Positions 7,721 through 17,051 of a stretch of 39,548 nucleotides of DNA are shown in pieces. Below the pieces are notes generated by a model. The model saw only the letters and a program-made list of their open reading frames with translations, made no database searches and had not been told where the DNA came from. The translations under genes and the position numbers were made by a program. The first letter of the stretch is position 1; every line of letters begins with the position of its first letter. The stretch comes from an uncultured Clostridia bacterium (GTDB taxonomy: Bacteria > Bacillota > Clostridia > Oscillospirales > Acutalibacteraceae), in NCBI GenBank assembly GCA_947176035.1, contig CAMWPJ010000005.1:1-39548 (forward strand). The letters run 5' to 3'.

Positions 7721-8371
7721 ATGAAAAAATATGATGTGATTTTATTTGATATGGACGGAACTTTGACAGATTCGTCACCGGGAATTATGAATTCCATAAT
7801 TCATGCACTGAAAAAGTATAATATCAGTGTTGAAAATACGGACGAGCTGAAAAAGTTTCTTGGACCCCCACTTCATGAATCGTTCAGGGATTTTTATGGA
7901 TTTGATGAAAAAAAGGCAATGGAGGCAGTCTTGTTTTATCGTGAATATTTCAGCACAAACGGACTTCTGGAAAATGCAGTTTATGATGGAATACCTGATC
8001 TTCTTAAGATATTGAAGGAAAATGGAAAAAGGCTGATTGTTGCAACCTCAAAGCCACAGGATTTTACCGATAGGATTATGGATAATTTCAGTCTTGCGAA
8101 GTATTTTGAGTTTGTTGCAGGCTCAAATATGGATGGTACAAGGTCGAAAAAAGCAGAGGTTATTGAGTATGCACTTCATAGCTGTAAGATTACCGATAAG
8201 TCGAAAGTGGTTATGATTGGCGACAGAATGCACGATATTCTTGGCGCGAAAACGGTTGGTGTTGATTCGATTGGTGTTGAATATGGTTATGGCGATTATG
8301 ATGAGCTGTTGGATGCAGGTGCGACTTATATTGTTAAAACGGTTAGGGAGTTAGAAAAAATATTAATCTGA
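7721..8371 (+). CDS. HAD hydrolase, phosphoglycolate phosphatase-like
   Basis: A 216-residue HAD phosphatase with an alpha-helical C1 cap between motifs I and II. Motif I is FDMDGTLTDS with nucleophile Asp10 and acid/base Asp12. Motif II is around 'RLIVATSKP', and motif IV is MIGDRMHDILGAKTVG. This layout matches the Gph/YjjG/PpaX group, whose members act on small phosphoesters or pyrophosphate. The exact substrate is not readable. The ribosome site AGGAG precedes the ATG. No terminator is evident before the repeat-like gap that follows. Confidence 0.85.
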   Translation: MKKYDVILFDMDGTLTDSSPGIMNSIIHALKKYNISVENTDELKKFLGPPLHESFRDFYGFDEKKAMEAVLFYREYFSTNGLLENAVYDGIPDLLKILKENGKRLIVATSKPQDFTDRIMDNFSLAKYFEFVAGSNMDGTRSKKAEVIEYALHSCKITDKSKVVMIGDRMHDILGAKTVGVDSIGVEYGYGDYDELLDAGATYIVKTVRELEKILI

Positions 8372-8415
8372 ATTATTATTTATCTTAGTATGTGTTGGAT
8401 AAACAATTGTAAGGT

Positions 8416-8529
8416 GTGATGTGGGCATCACTTCCTGCGAACCACGTAATCTACGTCAACGTAGGGGTAAACATTGTTCTTCCGTTAAATCATTATGGTA
8501 TCCGCTGGCGCACATTGTGCGCCCCTACG
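8416..8529. repeat. REP-like palindromic intergenic element
   Basis: This non-coding gap holds three compact palindromes. GTGATG/CATCAC is at 8416-8431. CTACGT-CA-ACGTAG is at 8451-8464. The almost perfect GGCGCACA-T-TGTGCGCC is at 8507-8523, followed by CCTACG. The last one, read on the minus strand as CGTAGGGGCGCACAATGTGCGCC, looks like the dispersed GTAGGGG-type palindromes of gut clostridial genomes. It is more GC-rich than its surroundings. Repeat status across the genome cannot be tested in this window. Confidence 0.5.
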
Positions 8530-8583
8530 GGTAATATCTCAGCTCAACACCAAACTATAATTTGTATGATATAAGGAGAATAT

Positions 8584-9402
8584 ATGATTAAAGCAATCTT
8601 TTTTGATTTGGACAGAACCCTGCTTAACAGTGATAAAATTATACCTGATTCCGCAAAATCAGCATTGACGGAATGTAAATGCAGAGGTATAAAACTTTTT
8701 GTCGCTACTGCAAGACCGCCTATTCTTGATAGAATGCTTAACTGGGGTGATGAAGAATTCAGCCTGTTTGACGGAGGTATATATTGCAATGGAGGATGTA
8801 TAGAAATTGATAAAAATATATTTTATACATATATACCCTCAAATATTGTGTTATACTGTGCTGAAGCTGTAAAAAAATATGAGGGTTTAAATATTGCTTT
8901 GCAAATGAAGAATGAAAAGCACGCCTTCAATAATCCGTTAGATGATTTTGCGTATGATATCTGGGGAATAAAAAAATCTGAAACTGTAAAAATAACATCT
9001 GATTGTGCAGCACAGACTGTAAAAATTTTAATTTATTATGAAAACATGATGGATATTGTAAGCAAGTTGCCGATAGAAATGATTGAAGATTTGCAAGGGT
9101 ATTGCGATAAAAAAGTGAATTTTTGTCTTACAGACAGTGGGAAAATAATTCAGATTACTGCAAAAACGGCAACAAAATATAATGCGGCTGAAAGGGTAAG
9201 AAAGCATTTTGGTTTTTTAAAGGAAGAGATTGCAGTATTCGGTGACGATATGAATGATATCGAAATGCTTAAAGGTTATGATAATTCTACTGCGATGGGT
9301 AATGCAGATGAACAGGTAAAGGCAATTGCAGGCTTTGTTACAAAAAGCAATGATGATGACGGCATTGCCTATGCAATATCAGATTTACTTAAAATTATAT
9401 GA
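8584..9402 (+). CDS. HAD-IIB (Cof-type) phosphatase
   Basis: A 272-residue Cof-like HAD hydrolase. Motif I is FFDLDRTLLNS with Asp8 and Asp10. The 'LFVATARP' motif II follows, then a large C2-type cap with alpha/beta character, and motif IV is VFGDDMNDIEML near residues 218-229. Family members dephosphorylate sugar phosphates, nucleotides or cofactor phosphates with broad specificity. The ribosome site AAGGAG lies just before the ATG. It is followed after 7 bp by a second Cof-type gene, suggesting a tandem pair of related phosphatases arising by duplication or paralogue capture. Confidence 0.88.
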   Translation: MIKAIFFDLDRTLLNSDKIIPDSAKSALTECKCRGIKLFVATARPPILDRMLNWGDEEFSLFDGGIYCNGGCIEIDKNIFYTYIPSNIVLYCAEAVKKYEGLNIALQMKNEKHAFNNPLDDFAYDIWGIKKSETVKITSDCAAQTVKILIYYENMMDIVSKLPIEMIEDLQGYCDKKVNFCLTDSGKIIQITAKTATKYNAAERVRKHFGFLKEEIAVFGDDMNDIEMLKGYDNSTAMGNADEQVKAIAGFVTKSNDDDGIAYAISDLLKII

Positions 9403-9409
9403 GGTGACT

Positions 9410-10219
9410 ATGAAAACATTATATGTATCAGATTTGGATAAAACTCTGCTTAGGAGTAATCAGAAAACATCAGATTATACCAACAAAACAATTAATTCAT
9501 TGGTCGAAAAGGGTTTGCTGTTTTCGTATGCAACTGCGAGGTCATATGTAACTGCTCATAAAGTAACTCATGGGATGAATGCCGAAATTCCCTTGATTGT
9601 ATATAATGGTACATTTGTAATTGATAATGCAACCGGTGAAATTTTAATTTCCAACTATCTGAATGATGCTGATAAGTTGTTGGATGATTTGATTAATCAT
9701 GAGATTTATCCTATCGTTTATTCGTATATTGATTCATTGGAAAAATTTTCGTATTATGAGGAAAAATGCAACAGCCATACTCTGCAGTTTATCAAATCAA
9801 GAAAAAATGATGTAAGAGAAAATCGTGTTGATTCTGAAAATGAGCTGTACAATGGTAATATTTTTTACTTTACCTGTATTGATGATGAAGCTAAACTTAA
9901 GCCGTTATATGAAAAATATAAGAAAATATATCATTGTATTTATTACAGAGAGCCTTATTCAAATGAATGGTGGCTTGAAATCATGCCGCAGAATGCATCA
10001 AAGGCAAACGCAATCAGACAACTTAAAGAGCATTTGAATTGCGACAGGGTGGTTGCTTTTGGTGATGGTGAAAATGATGTGGATATGTTTGAAATTGCTG
10101 ACGAGGGTTATGCCGTTGAAAATGCAGTTGATGAATTAAAAGCGATTGCCACACAGGTTATCGGAAGTAATGATGAAGATGCTGTTGCTAAATGGCTTAT
10201 GCAGAATGCAGAATTTTAA
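9410..10219 (+). CDS. HAD-IIB (Cof-type) phosphatase, tandem paralogue
   Basis: A 269-residue HAD hydrolase of the same class as its upstream neighbour. It has motif I VSDLDKTLLRS (Asp8, Asp10), 'FSYATARS' as motif II, a C2 cap, and motif IV AFGDGENDVDMFE near the C-terminus. The start at ATG 9410 is set by GAGGTG (9401-9406), which overlaps the previous stop. An upstream in-frame ATG at 9326 lies inside the neighbouring gene and is not used here. Sequence identity to the first copy is low by eye apart from the motifs, so any duplication is old. Confidence 0.88.
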   Translation: MKTLYVSDLDKTLLRSNQKTSDYTNKTINSLVEKGLLFSYATARSYVTAHKVTHGMNAEIPLIVYNGTFVIDNATGEILISNYLNDADKLLDDLINHEIYPIVYSYIDSLEKFSYYEEKCNSHTLQFIKSRKNDVRENRVDSENELYNGNIFYFTCIDDEAKLKPLYEKYKKIYHCIYYREPYSNEWWLEIMPQNASKANAIRQLKEHLNCDRVVAFGDGENDVDMFEIADEGYAVENAVDELKAIATQVIGSNDEDAVAKWLMQNAEF

Positions 10220-10339
10220 TTATAATTATGAATGTTATGTTTTTTAACAAACTTGTTTCACGCTGTTTTGTAACCGTTTGTTTGCTCTTTAAATGGGGGA
10301 TTTTGTAAAAATTCCGTGTGGAACAGACCGTTGTCTATT

Positions 10340-10396
10340 ACACTGTATATACATATTTTTGTGCTCTGATAAAATAAAAAATACAATATATTGTGT
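10340..10396 (+). promoter_or_regulatory. Pair of NrdR-type boxes upstream of nrdD
   Basis: Box 2 (10381-10396) reads ATACAATATATTGTGT and differs at one position from the known NrdR consensus ACACWATATATWGTGT. Box 1 (10340-10355) reads ACACTGTATATACATA and matches mainly in its left half. Their centres are 41 bp apart, close to four helical turns, as expected for cooperative NrdR binding. No gene lies in 10220-10503. Confidence 0.8.
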
Positions 10397-10415
10397 TTTA
10401 TTTGTGATTTTGGTA

Positions 10416-10444
10416 TTGACAGGCAACTAAATATTTGATATCAT
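10416..10444 (+). promoter_or_regulatory. Promoter of nrdD
   Basis: -35 TTGACA (10416-10421) and an extended -10 TGATATCAT (10436-10444) have 17-bp spacing. The NrdR boxes end 20 bp upstream of the -35. Confidence 0.7.
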
Positions 10445-10503
10445 TATCACAGTCACTTATTTAGATGTAACTAATTTGTAACATATTTTAAGAGGGTAGA
10501 AAT

Positions 10504-12666
10504 ATGAAGATTATAAAACGTAACGGCTCCGAGGCTGATTTTGATTTAAACAAGATAGTTGTTGCTGTATCAAAGGCAAATGCAGCCTGTAAAAAGGAAG
10601 AGCTTTCACAAAGCCAGATAAATGAAATTGCAGAATATGTTGAGTTTAAAATTTCAAAGGCAAACCGTGCTTTATCTGTCGAAGAAATACAGGATATAGT
10701 TGAAAATCAGATTATGGCACAGGGTGCTTTTGATGTTGCGCGACTTTATGTTAAATATCGCTATAACCGTTCTCTTATCAGAAAGGCTAATACTACCGAT
10801 AATCAGATTCTTTCTCTCATCGAATGTAATAATGAGGAGGTTAAGCAGGAAAATTCCAATAAAAATCCTACCGTCAACTCCGTTCAGCGTGACTATATGG
10901 CAGGTGAGGTTTCAAAGGATATTACAAAGAGAATTCTTTTGCCGCAGGATATTGTTGATGCACATGAGCAGGGAATTATCCATTTTCATGATGCTGATTA
11001 TTTTGCACAGCATATGCATAACTGCGATCTTGTAAATCTTGAGGATATGCTCCAAAACGGAACAGTTATTTCTGACACAATGATTGAAAAGCCGCACAGC
11101 TTTTCCACAGCCTGCAATATTGCGACTCAGATTATTGCGCAGGTTGCGTCAAGCCAGTACGGCGGTCAGTCCATTTCTCTTGCGCATCTTGCACCGTTTG
11201 TTCAGGTCAGCAGAGAAAAAATCCGCCGCGATATTCTTGACGAAGCTGCACAGCTTAATATTGAAATGAATGAGGCACAGGTGTCTCAGCTTACAGAAAA
11301 GCGCCTTCGTGATGAGGTGAGCAGAGGTGTTCAGACCATTCAGTATCAGGTTGTAACCCTTCTCACAACGAACGGACAGGCTCCTTTTGTTACTGTATTT
11401 ATGTATCTTAACGAGGCTAAAAACGAGCAGGAAAAGAAGGATTTAGCACTTATTATTGAGGAAACCCTCAAGCAGAGAATTCAAGGCGTTAAGAATGAGG
11501 ACGGTGTTTGGATTACTCCTGCGTTCCCTAAGCTTATTTATGTTCTTGAAGAGGATAATGTTGACGATAATTCACCATTCTTCTATCTCACAGAGCTTGC
11601 AGCAAGATGTACTGCAAAGAGAATGGTTCCTGACTATATTTCCGAAAAGAAGATGAAGGAGCTTAAAGAGGGCAACTGCTTCCCTGTAATGGGCTGCCGC
11701 TCAAATCTTTCACCATGGAAGGATAAAAACGGTAACTATCAGTTCTATGGCAGATTTAATCAGGGTGTAGTAACTATTAATCTTGTTGATATTGCCTGTT
11801 CTTCAGGCGGCGATATGACAAAGTTCTGGAAGATATTTGATGAACGTCTGGAGCTTTGCTATCGTGCACTTATGTGCCGTCATAACAGACTTAAGGGTAC
11901 ACTTTCTGATGCTGCACCGATTCTGTGGCAGCATGGTGCGATTGCAAGACTCGGTAAGGGCGAGAAAATTGATAAGCTCCTTGTAGGTGGTTATTCAACA
12001 ATCAGCCTTGGTTATGCCGGTCTTTATGAATGCACAAAGTATATGACAGGTATGAGCCATACTGATGAAAATGGCGGTAAGAAGTTTGCTCTTGATGTGA
12101 TGCGTTATATGAATGATGCCTGCAATAAGTGGAAAAAGGAAACCACAATCGGTTTTGGTATCTATGGCACACCGCTTGAGTCAACTACATATAAATTTTC
12201 AAAATGTTTGCAAAAGCGTTTCGGCATAATTCCGGGTGTAACGGATAAGAACTATATCACGAATTCATATCATGTTCACGTGACGGAAGAGATTGATGCT
12301 TTCTCCAAGCTTTCATTTGAGGCTCCATTCCAGGAACTTTCAACAGGCGGAGCAATCTCATATGTTGAAGTACCTAATATGCAAAATAACATTCCTGCAG
12401 TTTTGCAGATTATGCGTTATATCTACGACAATATTATGTATGCTGAACTTAACACAAAGTCTGACTATTGTCAGTGCTGCGGCTATGACGGTGAAATTCA
12501 GATTGTTGAAAATGAGCATGGCAAATTGATTTGGAGATGCCCTAAATGCGGCAATGAGGATCAGGATAAGATGAATGTTGCCAGAAGAACCTGCGGTTAT
12601 ATCGGCACACAGTTCTGGAATCAGGGCAGAACACAGGAAATTAAGGAAAGAGTTTTACATCTGTAA
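10504..12666 (+). CDS. nrdD: Anaerobic (class III) ribonucleoside-triphosphate reductase
   Basis: NrdD reduces ribonucleotides to deoxyribonucleotides under anoxia using a glycyl radical. The 720-residue protein begins with an ATP-cone allosteric domain (about 1-95, starting KIIKRNGSEADFDLNKI). The catalytic barrel follows, including 'NCFPVMGCRSNLSPW'. Near the C-terminus a zinc-binding site shows Cys656, Cys659, Cys679 and Cys682. The glycyl-radical loop RRTCGYIG places the radical on Gly698. AGAGGG precedes the ATG. The activase gene nrdG follows after a terminator-like hairpin, and NrdR-type boxes lie upstream. Confidence 0.98.
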   Translation: MKIIKRNGSEADFDLNKIVVAVSKANAACKKEELSQSQINEIAEYVEFKISKANRALSVEEIQDIVENQIMAQGAFDVARLYVKYRYNRSLIRKANTTDNQILSLIECNNEEVKQENSNKNPTVNSVQRDYMAGEVSKDITKRILLPQDIVDAHEQGIIHFHDADYFAQHMHNCDLVNLEDMLQNGTVISDTMIEKPHSFSTACNIATQIIAQVASSQYGGQSISLAHLAPFVQVSREKIRRDILDEAAQLNIEMNEAQVSQLTEKRLRDEVSRGVQTIQYQVVTLLTTNGQAPFVTVFMYLNEAKNEQEKKDLALIIEETLKQRIQGVKNEDGVWITPAFPKLIYVLEEDNVDDNSPFFYLTELAARCTAKRMVPDYISEKKMKELKEGNCFPVMGCRSNLSPWKDKNGNYQFYGRFNQGVVTINLVDIACSSGGDMTKFWKIFDERLELCYRALMCRHNRLKGTLSDAAPILWQHGAIARLGKGEKIDKLLVGGYSTISLGYAGLYECTKYMTGMSHTDENGGKKFALDVMRYMNDACNKWKKETTIGFGIYGTPLESTTYKFSKCLQKRFGIIPGVTDKNYITNSYHVHVTEEIDAFSKLSFEAPFQELSTGGAISYVEVPNMQNNIPAVLQIMRYIYDNIMYAELNTKSDYCQCCGYDGEIQIVENEHGKLIWRCPKCGNEDQDKMNVARRTCGYIGTQFWNQGRTQEIKERVLHL

Positions 12667-12671
12667 AAGTG

Positions 12672-12706
12672 AAGGCTGTCCTGAATATGGACAGCCTTGT
12701 TTTTTA
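12672..12706 (+). terminator. Intrinsic terminator or attenuator between nrdD and nrdG
   Basis: AAGGCTGTCC (12672-12681) and GGACAGCCTT (12689-12698) form a perfect 10-bp stem with a 7-nt loop, followed by GTTTTTT. It lies six bases after the nrdD stop and 20 bases before nrdG, so nrdG is probably reached by partial read-through. Confidence 0.85.
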
Positions 12707-12725
12707 TATGGATAGGAGAATCGTT

Positions 12726-13250
12726 ATGAACTACGGTGAAATTAAGAAAAATGATATTGCCAATGGTGAGGGCGTTCGTACCTCGCTGTTTGTGTCGGGC
12801 TGCCGTCATCATTGCAAAAACTGCTTTAACCGGGATACCTGGGATTTTGGATTCGGTGAGCTTTTTACTGAAAAAACAATGGAAGAGATTTTTAGTGCCT
12901 GTGAGCCAAACTGGATAAATGGTCTTTCTCTGCTTGGCGGTGAACCCTTTGAGCCTGAAAATCAGAAGGTGCTGCTTCCGTTTCTGATTATGTTTAAGGA
13001 GAGATTTCCTGACAAAACAATATGGTGCTATTCAGGCTTTACCTTTGAAGAAATAATTGGTAAATTAAACTCAAGGGCTTTTACTAATACCAGTACGGAG
13101 ATGCTCGGTCTTATTGACGTGCTTGTTGATGGTCGTTTTGTTGAGGAAAAAAAGGATATTTCACTTGTTTTTCGCGGCTCGTCCAATCAGCGTGTTATTG
13201 ATGTGAAAAAGAGTCTTGACAGCGGTTCGGTTGTGCTTTATTTGGAATAG
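12726..13250 (+). CDS. nrdG: Anaerobic ribonucleotide reductase-activating protein
   Basis: NrdG is the radical SAM activase that installs the glycyl radical on NrdD. The 174-residue product carries the [4Fe-4S] motif CRHHCKNC with Cys26, Cys30 and Cys33, preceded by GVRTSLFVSG. The SAM-contacting 'LSLLGGEPFEPEN' follows. The length fits the family. I chose ATG 12726, preceded by ATAGGAG. The open frame extends upstream into the nrdD terminator, and that part is not likely to be translated. No separate promoter is obvious, so expression probably depends on nrdD read-through. Confidence 0.96.
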   Translation: MNYGEIKKNDIANGEGVRTSLFVSGCRHHCKNCFNRDTWDFGFGELFTEKTMEEIFSACEPNWINGLSLLGGEPFEPENQKVLLPFLIMFKERFPDKTIWCYSGFTFEEIIGKLNSRAFTNTSTEMLGLIDVLVDGRFVEEKKDISLVFRGSSNQRVIDVKKSLDSGSVVLYLE

Positions 13251-13267
13251 TTATTTGAGGTGTCAAA

Positions 13268-14152
13268 ATGTACGAATTAAATCAAGTTGGTGAGAAAAGC
13301 TATTATATAAATTGTCCTGCAAAAATCGGAATCTATAAGCAGAATGATACGGACGTTTATCTGATTGACAGCGGCAATGACAAGGATGCCGGCAGAAGAG
13401 TACGTAGAATTTTGGATGAAAAAGGCTGGAAGCTAAAGGGGATTATTAATACTCATTCAAATGCAGACCATATCGGCGGCAATAAGTATCTGCAGAATCA
13501 GACAGGCTGTAAGATTTTTGCAAAGGGTATTGAAAAGGCTTTTACCGAGCATCCGATTTTAGAGCCGTCTTTTCTTTACGGCGGTTATCCGTGTAAGGAT
13601 TTAAGACATAAATTTCTTCTTGCAGATGCAAGCAATGTTGTGGATGTTGAAGATGAAGATTTCCCGAGTGAGCTTGAGATAATAGATTTAAAGGGCCATT
13701 TTTTTGATATGATCGGTATTCGTACTCCGGATGATACGGTTTTTCTTGCTGATTGTGTAAGCAGTGCGTTTACACTTGATAAATATCAGATTTCTTTTAT
13801 CTATGATATAGCGGAATATCTTAATACACTTGATAAAATTGAGAATATGCAGGCAAAAATGTTTGTTCCTGCACATGCGGACGCAACAGCGGATATAAGT
13901 ACTCTTGCTCAGCTTAACCGTAATAAGGTTGTGGAAATTGCGGATAAAATACAGGCTGATCTTAAAATACCAATGTGTTTTGAAGAATTGCTGAAAAAAA
14001 TATTTGATGACTATAAGCTAACAATGAATTTTGAACAGTATGTTTTGGTTGGCAGCACGGTTAAATCGTATTTATCATATCTTAAAGACAATGGAAAAAT
14101 AACAGCTGAATTTATTGAAAATAAGCTATTATGGAAAGTAATATGTGAATAG
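13268..14152 (+). CDS. MBL-fold metallohydrolase-like protein
   Basis: A 294-residue protein of the metallo-beta-lactamase fold. It has the early strands 'VYLIDSGNDKDAG' and a metal motif reading THSNADHIGG, with His63, Asp67 and His68. Asn65 stands where the classic HxHxDH motif has its second His. Later candidate ligands lie in 'DLKGHFFDMIG', 'FLADCV' and 'VPAHAD'. A C-terminal winged-helix-like tail follows (about 220-294, 'VGSTVKSYLSYLKDNGKI'). The layout resembles the glyoxalase-II/LACTB2-like group, but the substrate is unknown. GAGGTG before the ATG serves as ribosome site. It starts 17 bp after nrdG and may be cotranscribed with it. Confidence 0.82.
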   Translation: MYELNQVGEKSYYINCPAKIGIYKQNDTDVYLIDSGNDKDAGRRVRRILDEKGWKLKGIINTHSNADHIGGNKYLQNQTGCKIFAKGIEKAFTEHPILEPSFLYGGYPCKDLRHKFLLADASNVVDVEDEDFPSELEIIDLKGHFFDMIGIRTPDDTVFLADCVSSAFTLDKYQISFIYDIAEYLNTLDKIENMQAKMFVPAHADATADISTLAQLNRNKVVEIADKIQADLKIPMCFEELLKKIFDDYKLTMNFEQYVLVGSTVKSYLSYLKDNGKITAEFIENKLLWKVICE

Positions 14153-14162
14153 AGATAAAATA

Positions 14163-14195
14163 AAAACAGGTAATCCGATAGATTACCTGTTTTGT
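14163..14195. terminator. Bidirectional terminator between the MBL gene and gdhA
   Basis: AAAACAGGTAATC (14163-14175) pairs with GATTACCTGTTTT (14181-14193) around a 5-nt loop, with A-runs and T-runs on either side. It can serve the convergent genes on both strands. Confidence 0.9.
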
Positions 14196-14211
14196 TATAT
14201 CCGAATATGGA

Positions 14212-15774
<1,563 letters not shown>

Positions 15775-15795
15775 CTACAGTTAAAGGAGTAAAAG

Positions 15796-16170
15796 ATGGA
15801 ACTTTCATCATATTTCAAAAGCATTATTAATCAGGACAGAAGTGCTGTTGTAATCTGTGATTTACAGCACATAATTATTTATATGAATCCGGCAGCTATA
15901 TCAAGATACAGCAAAAGCGGCGGTGCACAGCTGATAGGCAAAAGCCTTTTAGCCTGCCACAATGCAAAATCAGAAGAAATAATAAATCAGGTGATTTCCT
16001 GGTTTGAAAAAAGCAAGGATAATAATATTATATATACTTTCCGTAATGAAAAAGAAAACAAGGATGTATATATGGTTGCATTAAGGGATGATGATGGTGC
16101 ACTTATAGGCTACTATGAAAAGCATGAGTACCGTAGTGCAGAAACAATGAAATTATATGATTTTGAATAA
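15796..16170 (+). CDS. Stand-alone PAS-domain protein
   Basis: The 124-residue product is little more than one PAS domain, beginning with a short helix and 'SAVVICDLQHIIIYMNPAAISRY'. That matches the PAS core strand-loop-helix pattern. It continues with 'LIGKSLLACHN' and ends in the sheet 'IYTFRNEKENKDVYMVALRDDDGALIGYYE'. No output domain is attached, so it would bind a ligand or partner and signal through another protein. AAAGGAG precedes the ATG. Its promoter is divergent from gdhA, but no functional link is shown. Cys at about residue 55 in LLACHN might bind a cofactor; that is inference. Confidence 0.8.
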   Translation: MELSSYFKSIINQDRSAVVICDLQHIIIYMNPAAISRYSKSGGAQLIGKSLLACHNAKSEEIINQVISWFEKSKDNNIIYTFRNEKENKDVYMVALRDDDGALIGYYEKHEYRSAETMKLYDFE

Positions 16171-16207
16171 AAAGCGGTGAATATCCTTGGACCAGCTTAA
16201 AGCATAG

Positions 16208-16236
16208 TTGACATAACAATATCTATATGATAAAAT
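16208..16236 (+). promoter_or_regulatory. Promoter of the pnuC leader RNA
   Basis: -35 TTGACA (16208-16213), 17-bp spacer, and extended -10 TGATAAAAT ending at 16236. Transcription would start near 16243, just before the structured leader. Confidence 0.82.
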
Positions 16237-16242
16237 CGCAAA

Positions 16243-16340
16243 AAGAATATTGTACTGCCACCGGGTAGTAATGAAAGCAAAAGCATTCAGTTGCACATCG
16301 TTAGGTCTTAGAAGATGTGTAATCCGAATGCTTTTTTATT
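16243..16340 (+). ncRNA. Riboswitch-like leader RNA upstream of the pnuC-type gene
   Basis: The predicted leader starts near 16243. It has a hairpin ACTGCC (16254-16259) with GGTAGT (16264-16269). A second possible hairpin is TGAAAGC (16272-16278) with GCATTCA (16283-16289), with one A-A mismatch. The same GCATTC can instead pair with GAATGC (16326-16331), closing over an inner stem CACATC/GATGTG (16294-16319) and followed by TTTTTT. The two pairings are mutually exclusive, the classic antiterminator/terminator switch. A NAD-related ligand would fit the downstream transporter. I do not recognise the aptamer with confidence; the NAD+-II (pnuC) class should be compared. Confidence 0.65.
16279..16338 (+). 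terminator. Conditional terminator in the pnuC leader
   Basis: The outer stem is AAAAGCATTC (16279-16288) with GAATGCTTTT (16326-16335). The inner stem is CACATC (16294-16299) with GATGTG (16314-16319), and a T-run ends the structure 17 nt before the pnuC start. It would abort transcription unless GCATTC is captured by the upstream TGAAAGC. Confidence 0.75.
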
Positions 16341-16354
16341 TGGAGGAATATTAT

Positions 16355-17050
16355 ATGAAATTTTTAAAATCCTTTAAACGTTTAACGAAATTCGAGTTTG
16401 TATTGTGGTTTTTATCTGTGTCTGCAATAGCTATATCCTTTTTGTTTGGCACTCATAAAGATATAATTACAATTATCGCATCTCTTATAGGTGTTACAGC
16501 ACTTATTTTTGTTGCAAAAGGTGATGTGTTTGGACAGATACTTACTGTTGTGTTCAGTGTTTTTTATGCCATAATTTCATTCAGATTCAGCTATTACGGT
16601 GAAATGATAACCTATCTTGGTATGACTGCACCGATTGCGGTAATGTCAGTTATCACATGGCTTAAAAACCCTTATGAAAAGGGCGAAAATGAAGTGAAAA
16701 TAGCAAATCTGACAAAGAAAAAAATTATTATTTTGATATTGCTTACTATATTTGTGACGTTTATATTTTATTTTATATTAAAATATTTCAATAATGCGAA
16801 TTTATTTATGAGCACAGTGTCAATTGCGACAAGCTTTTCAGCCTCTGTATTAATGCTTTTGCGTTCGCCGTATTACGCTGTTGCTTACGCCTGCAATGAT
16901 GTTGTGCTGATTGTTCTTTGGGTAATGGCTGCAATGCAGGATATAGCCTTTTTATCGATGATAATATGCTTTGTAATATTTTTTGTTAATGATTTGTATG
17001 GCTTCTTCAATTGGAGACGGATGATGAAAAGGCAGAAAGATAAACTATAA
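16355..17050 (+). CDS. pnuC: PnuC-family nicotinamide riboside (or related vitamin) transporter
   Basis: PnuC proteins move nicotinamide riboside, and relatives move thiamine or riboflavin, across the membrane by facilitated diffusion coupled to intracellular phosphorylation. The 231-residue product is strongly hydrophobic with about seven membrane helices. It ends with the family-like 'FFVNDLYGFFNWRRMMKRQ' after 'YACNDVVLIVLWVMA'. I chose ATG 16355 because TGGAGGAA lies upstream; the open frame happens to extend back through the leader. The substrate is not proven. No TPP element is seen, which slightly favours the nicotinamide type. The gene is convergent with the metallophosphoesterase, only one base apart. 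Confidence 0.82.
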   Translation: MKFLKSFKRLTKFEFVLWFLSVSAIAISFLFGTHKDIITIIASLIGVTALIFVAKGDVFGQILTVVFSVFYAIISFRFSYYGEMITYLGMTAPIAVMSVITWLKNPYEKGENEVKIANLTKKKIIILILLTIFVTFIFYFILKYFNNANLFMSTVSIATSFSASVLMLLRSPYYAVAYACNDVVLIVLWVMAAMQDIAFLSMIICFVIFFVNDLYGFFNWRRMMKRQKDKL

Positions 17051-17051
17051 T

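Noticed and set aside
16231-16290. c-di-GMP-I (GEMM), TPP or T-box identity for the pnuC leader
   Set aside because: The short resemblance (GCAAA...GCCACCGGG) lacks the required order of GEMM motifs. No TPP CUGAGA or T-box GGTGGNACCGCG signature is present.
16250-16354. In-frame N-terminal extension of the pnuC product through the leader
   Set aside because: The frame is open, but it would translate the terminator stem and has no good ribosome site. TGGAGGAA directly precedes ATG 16355.
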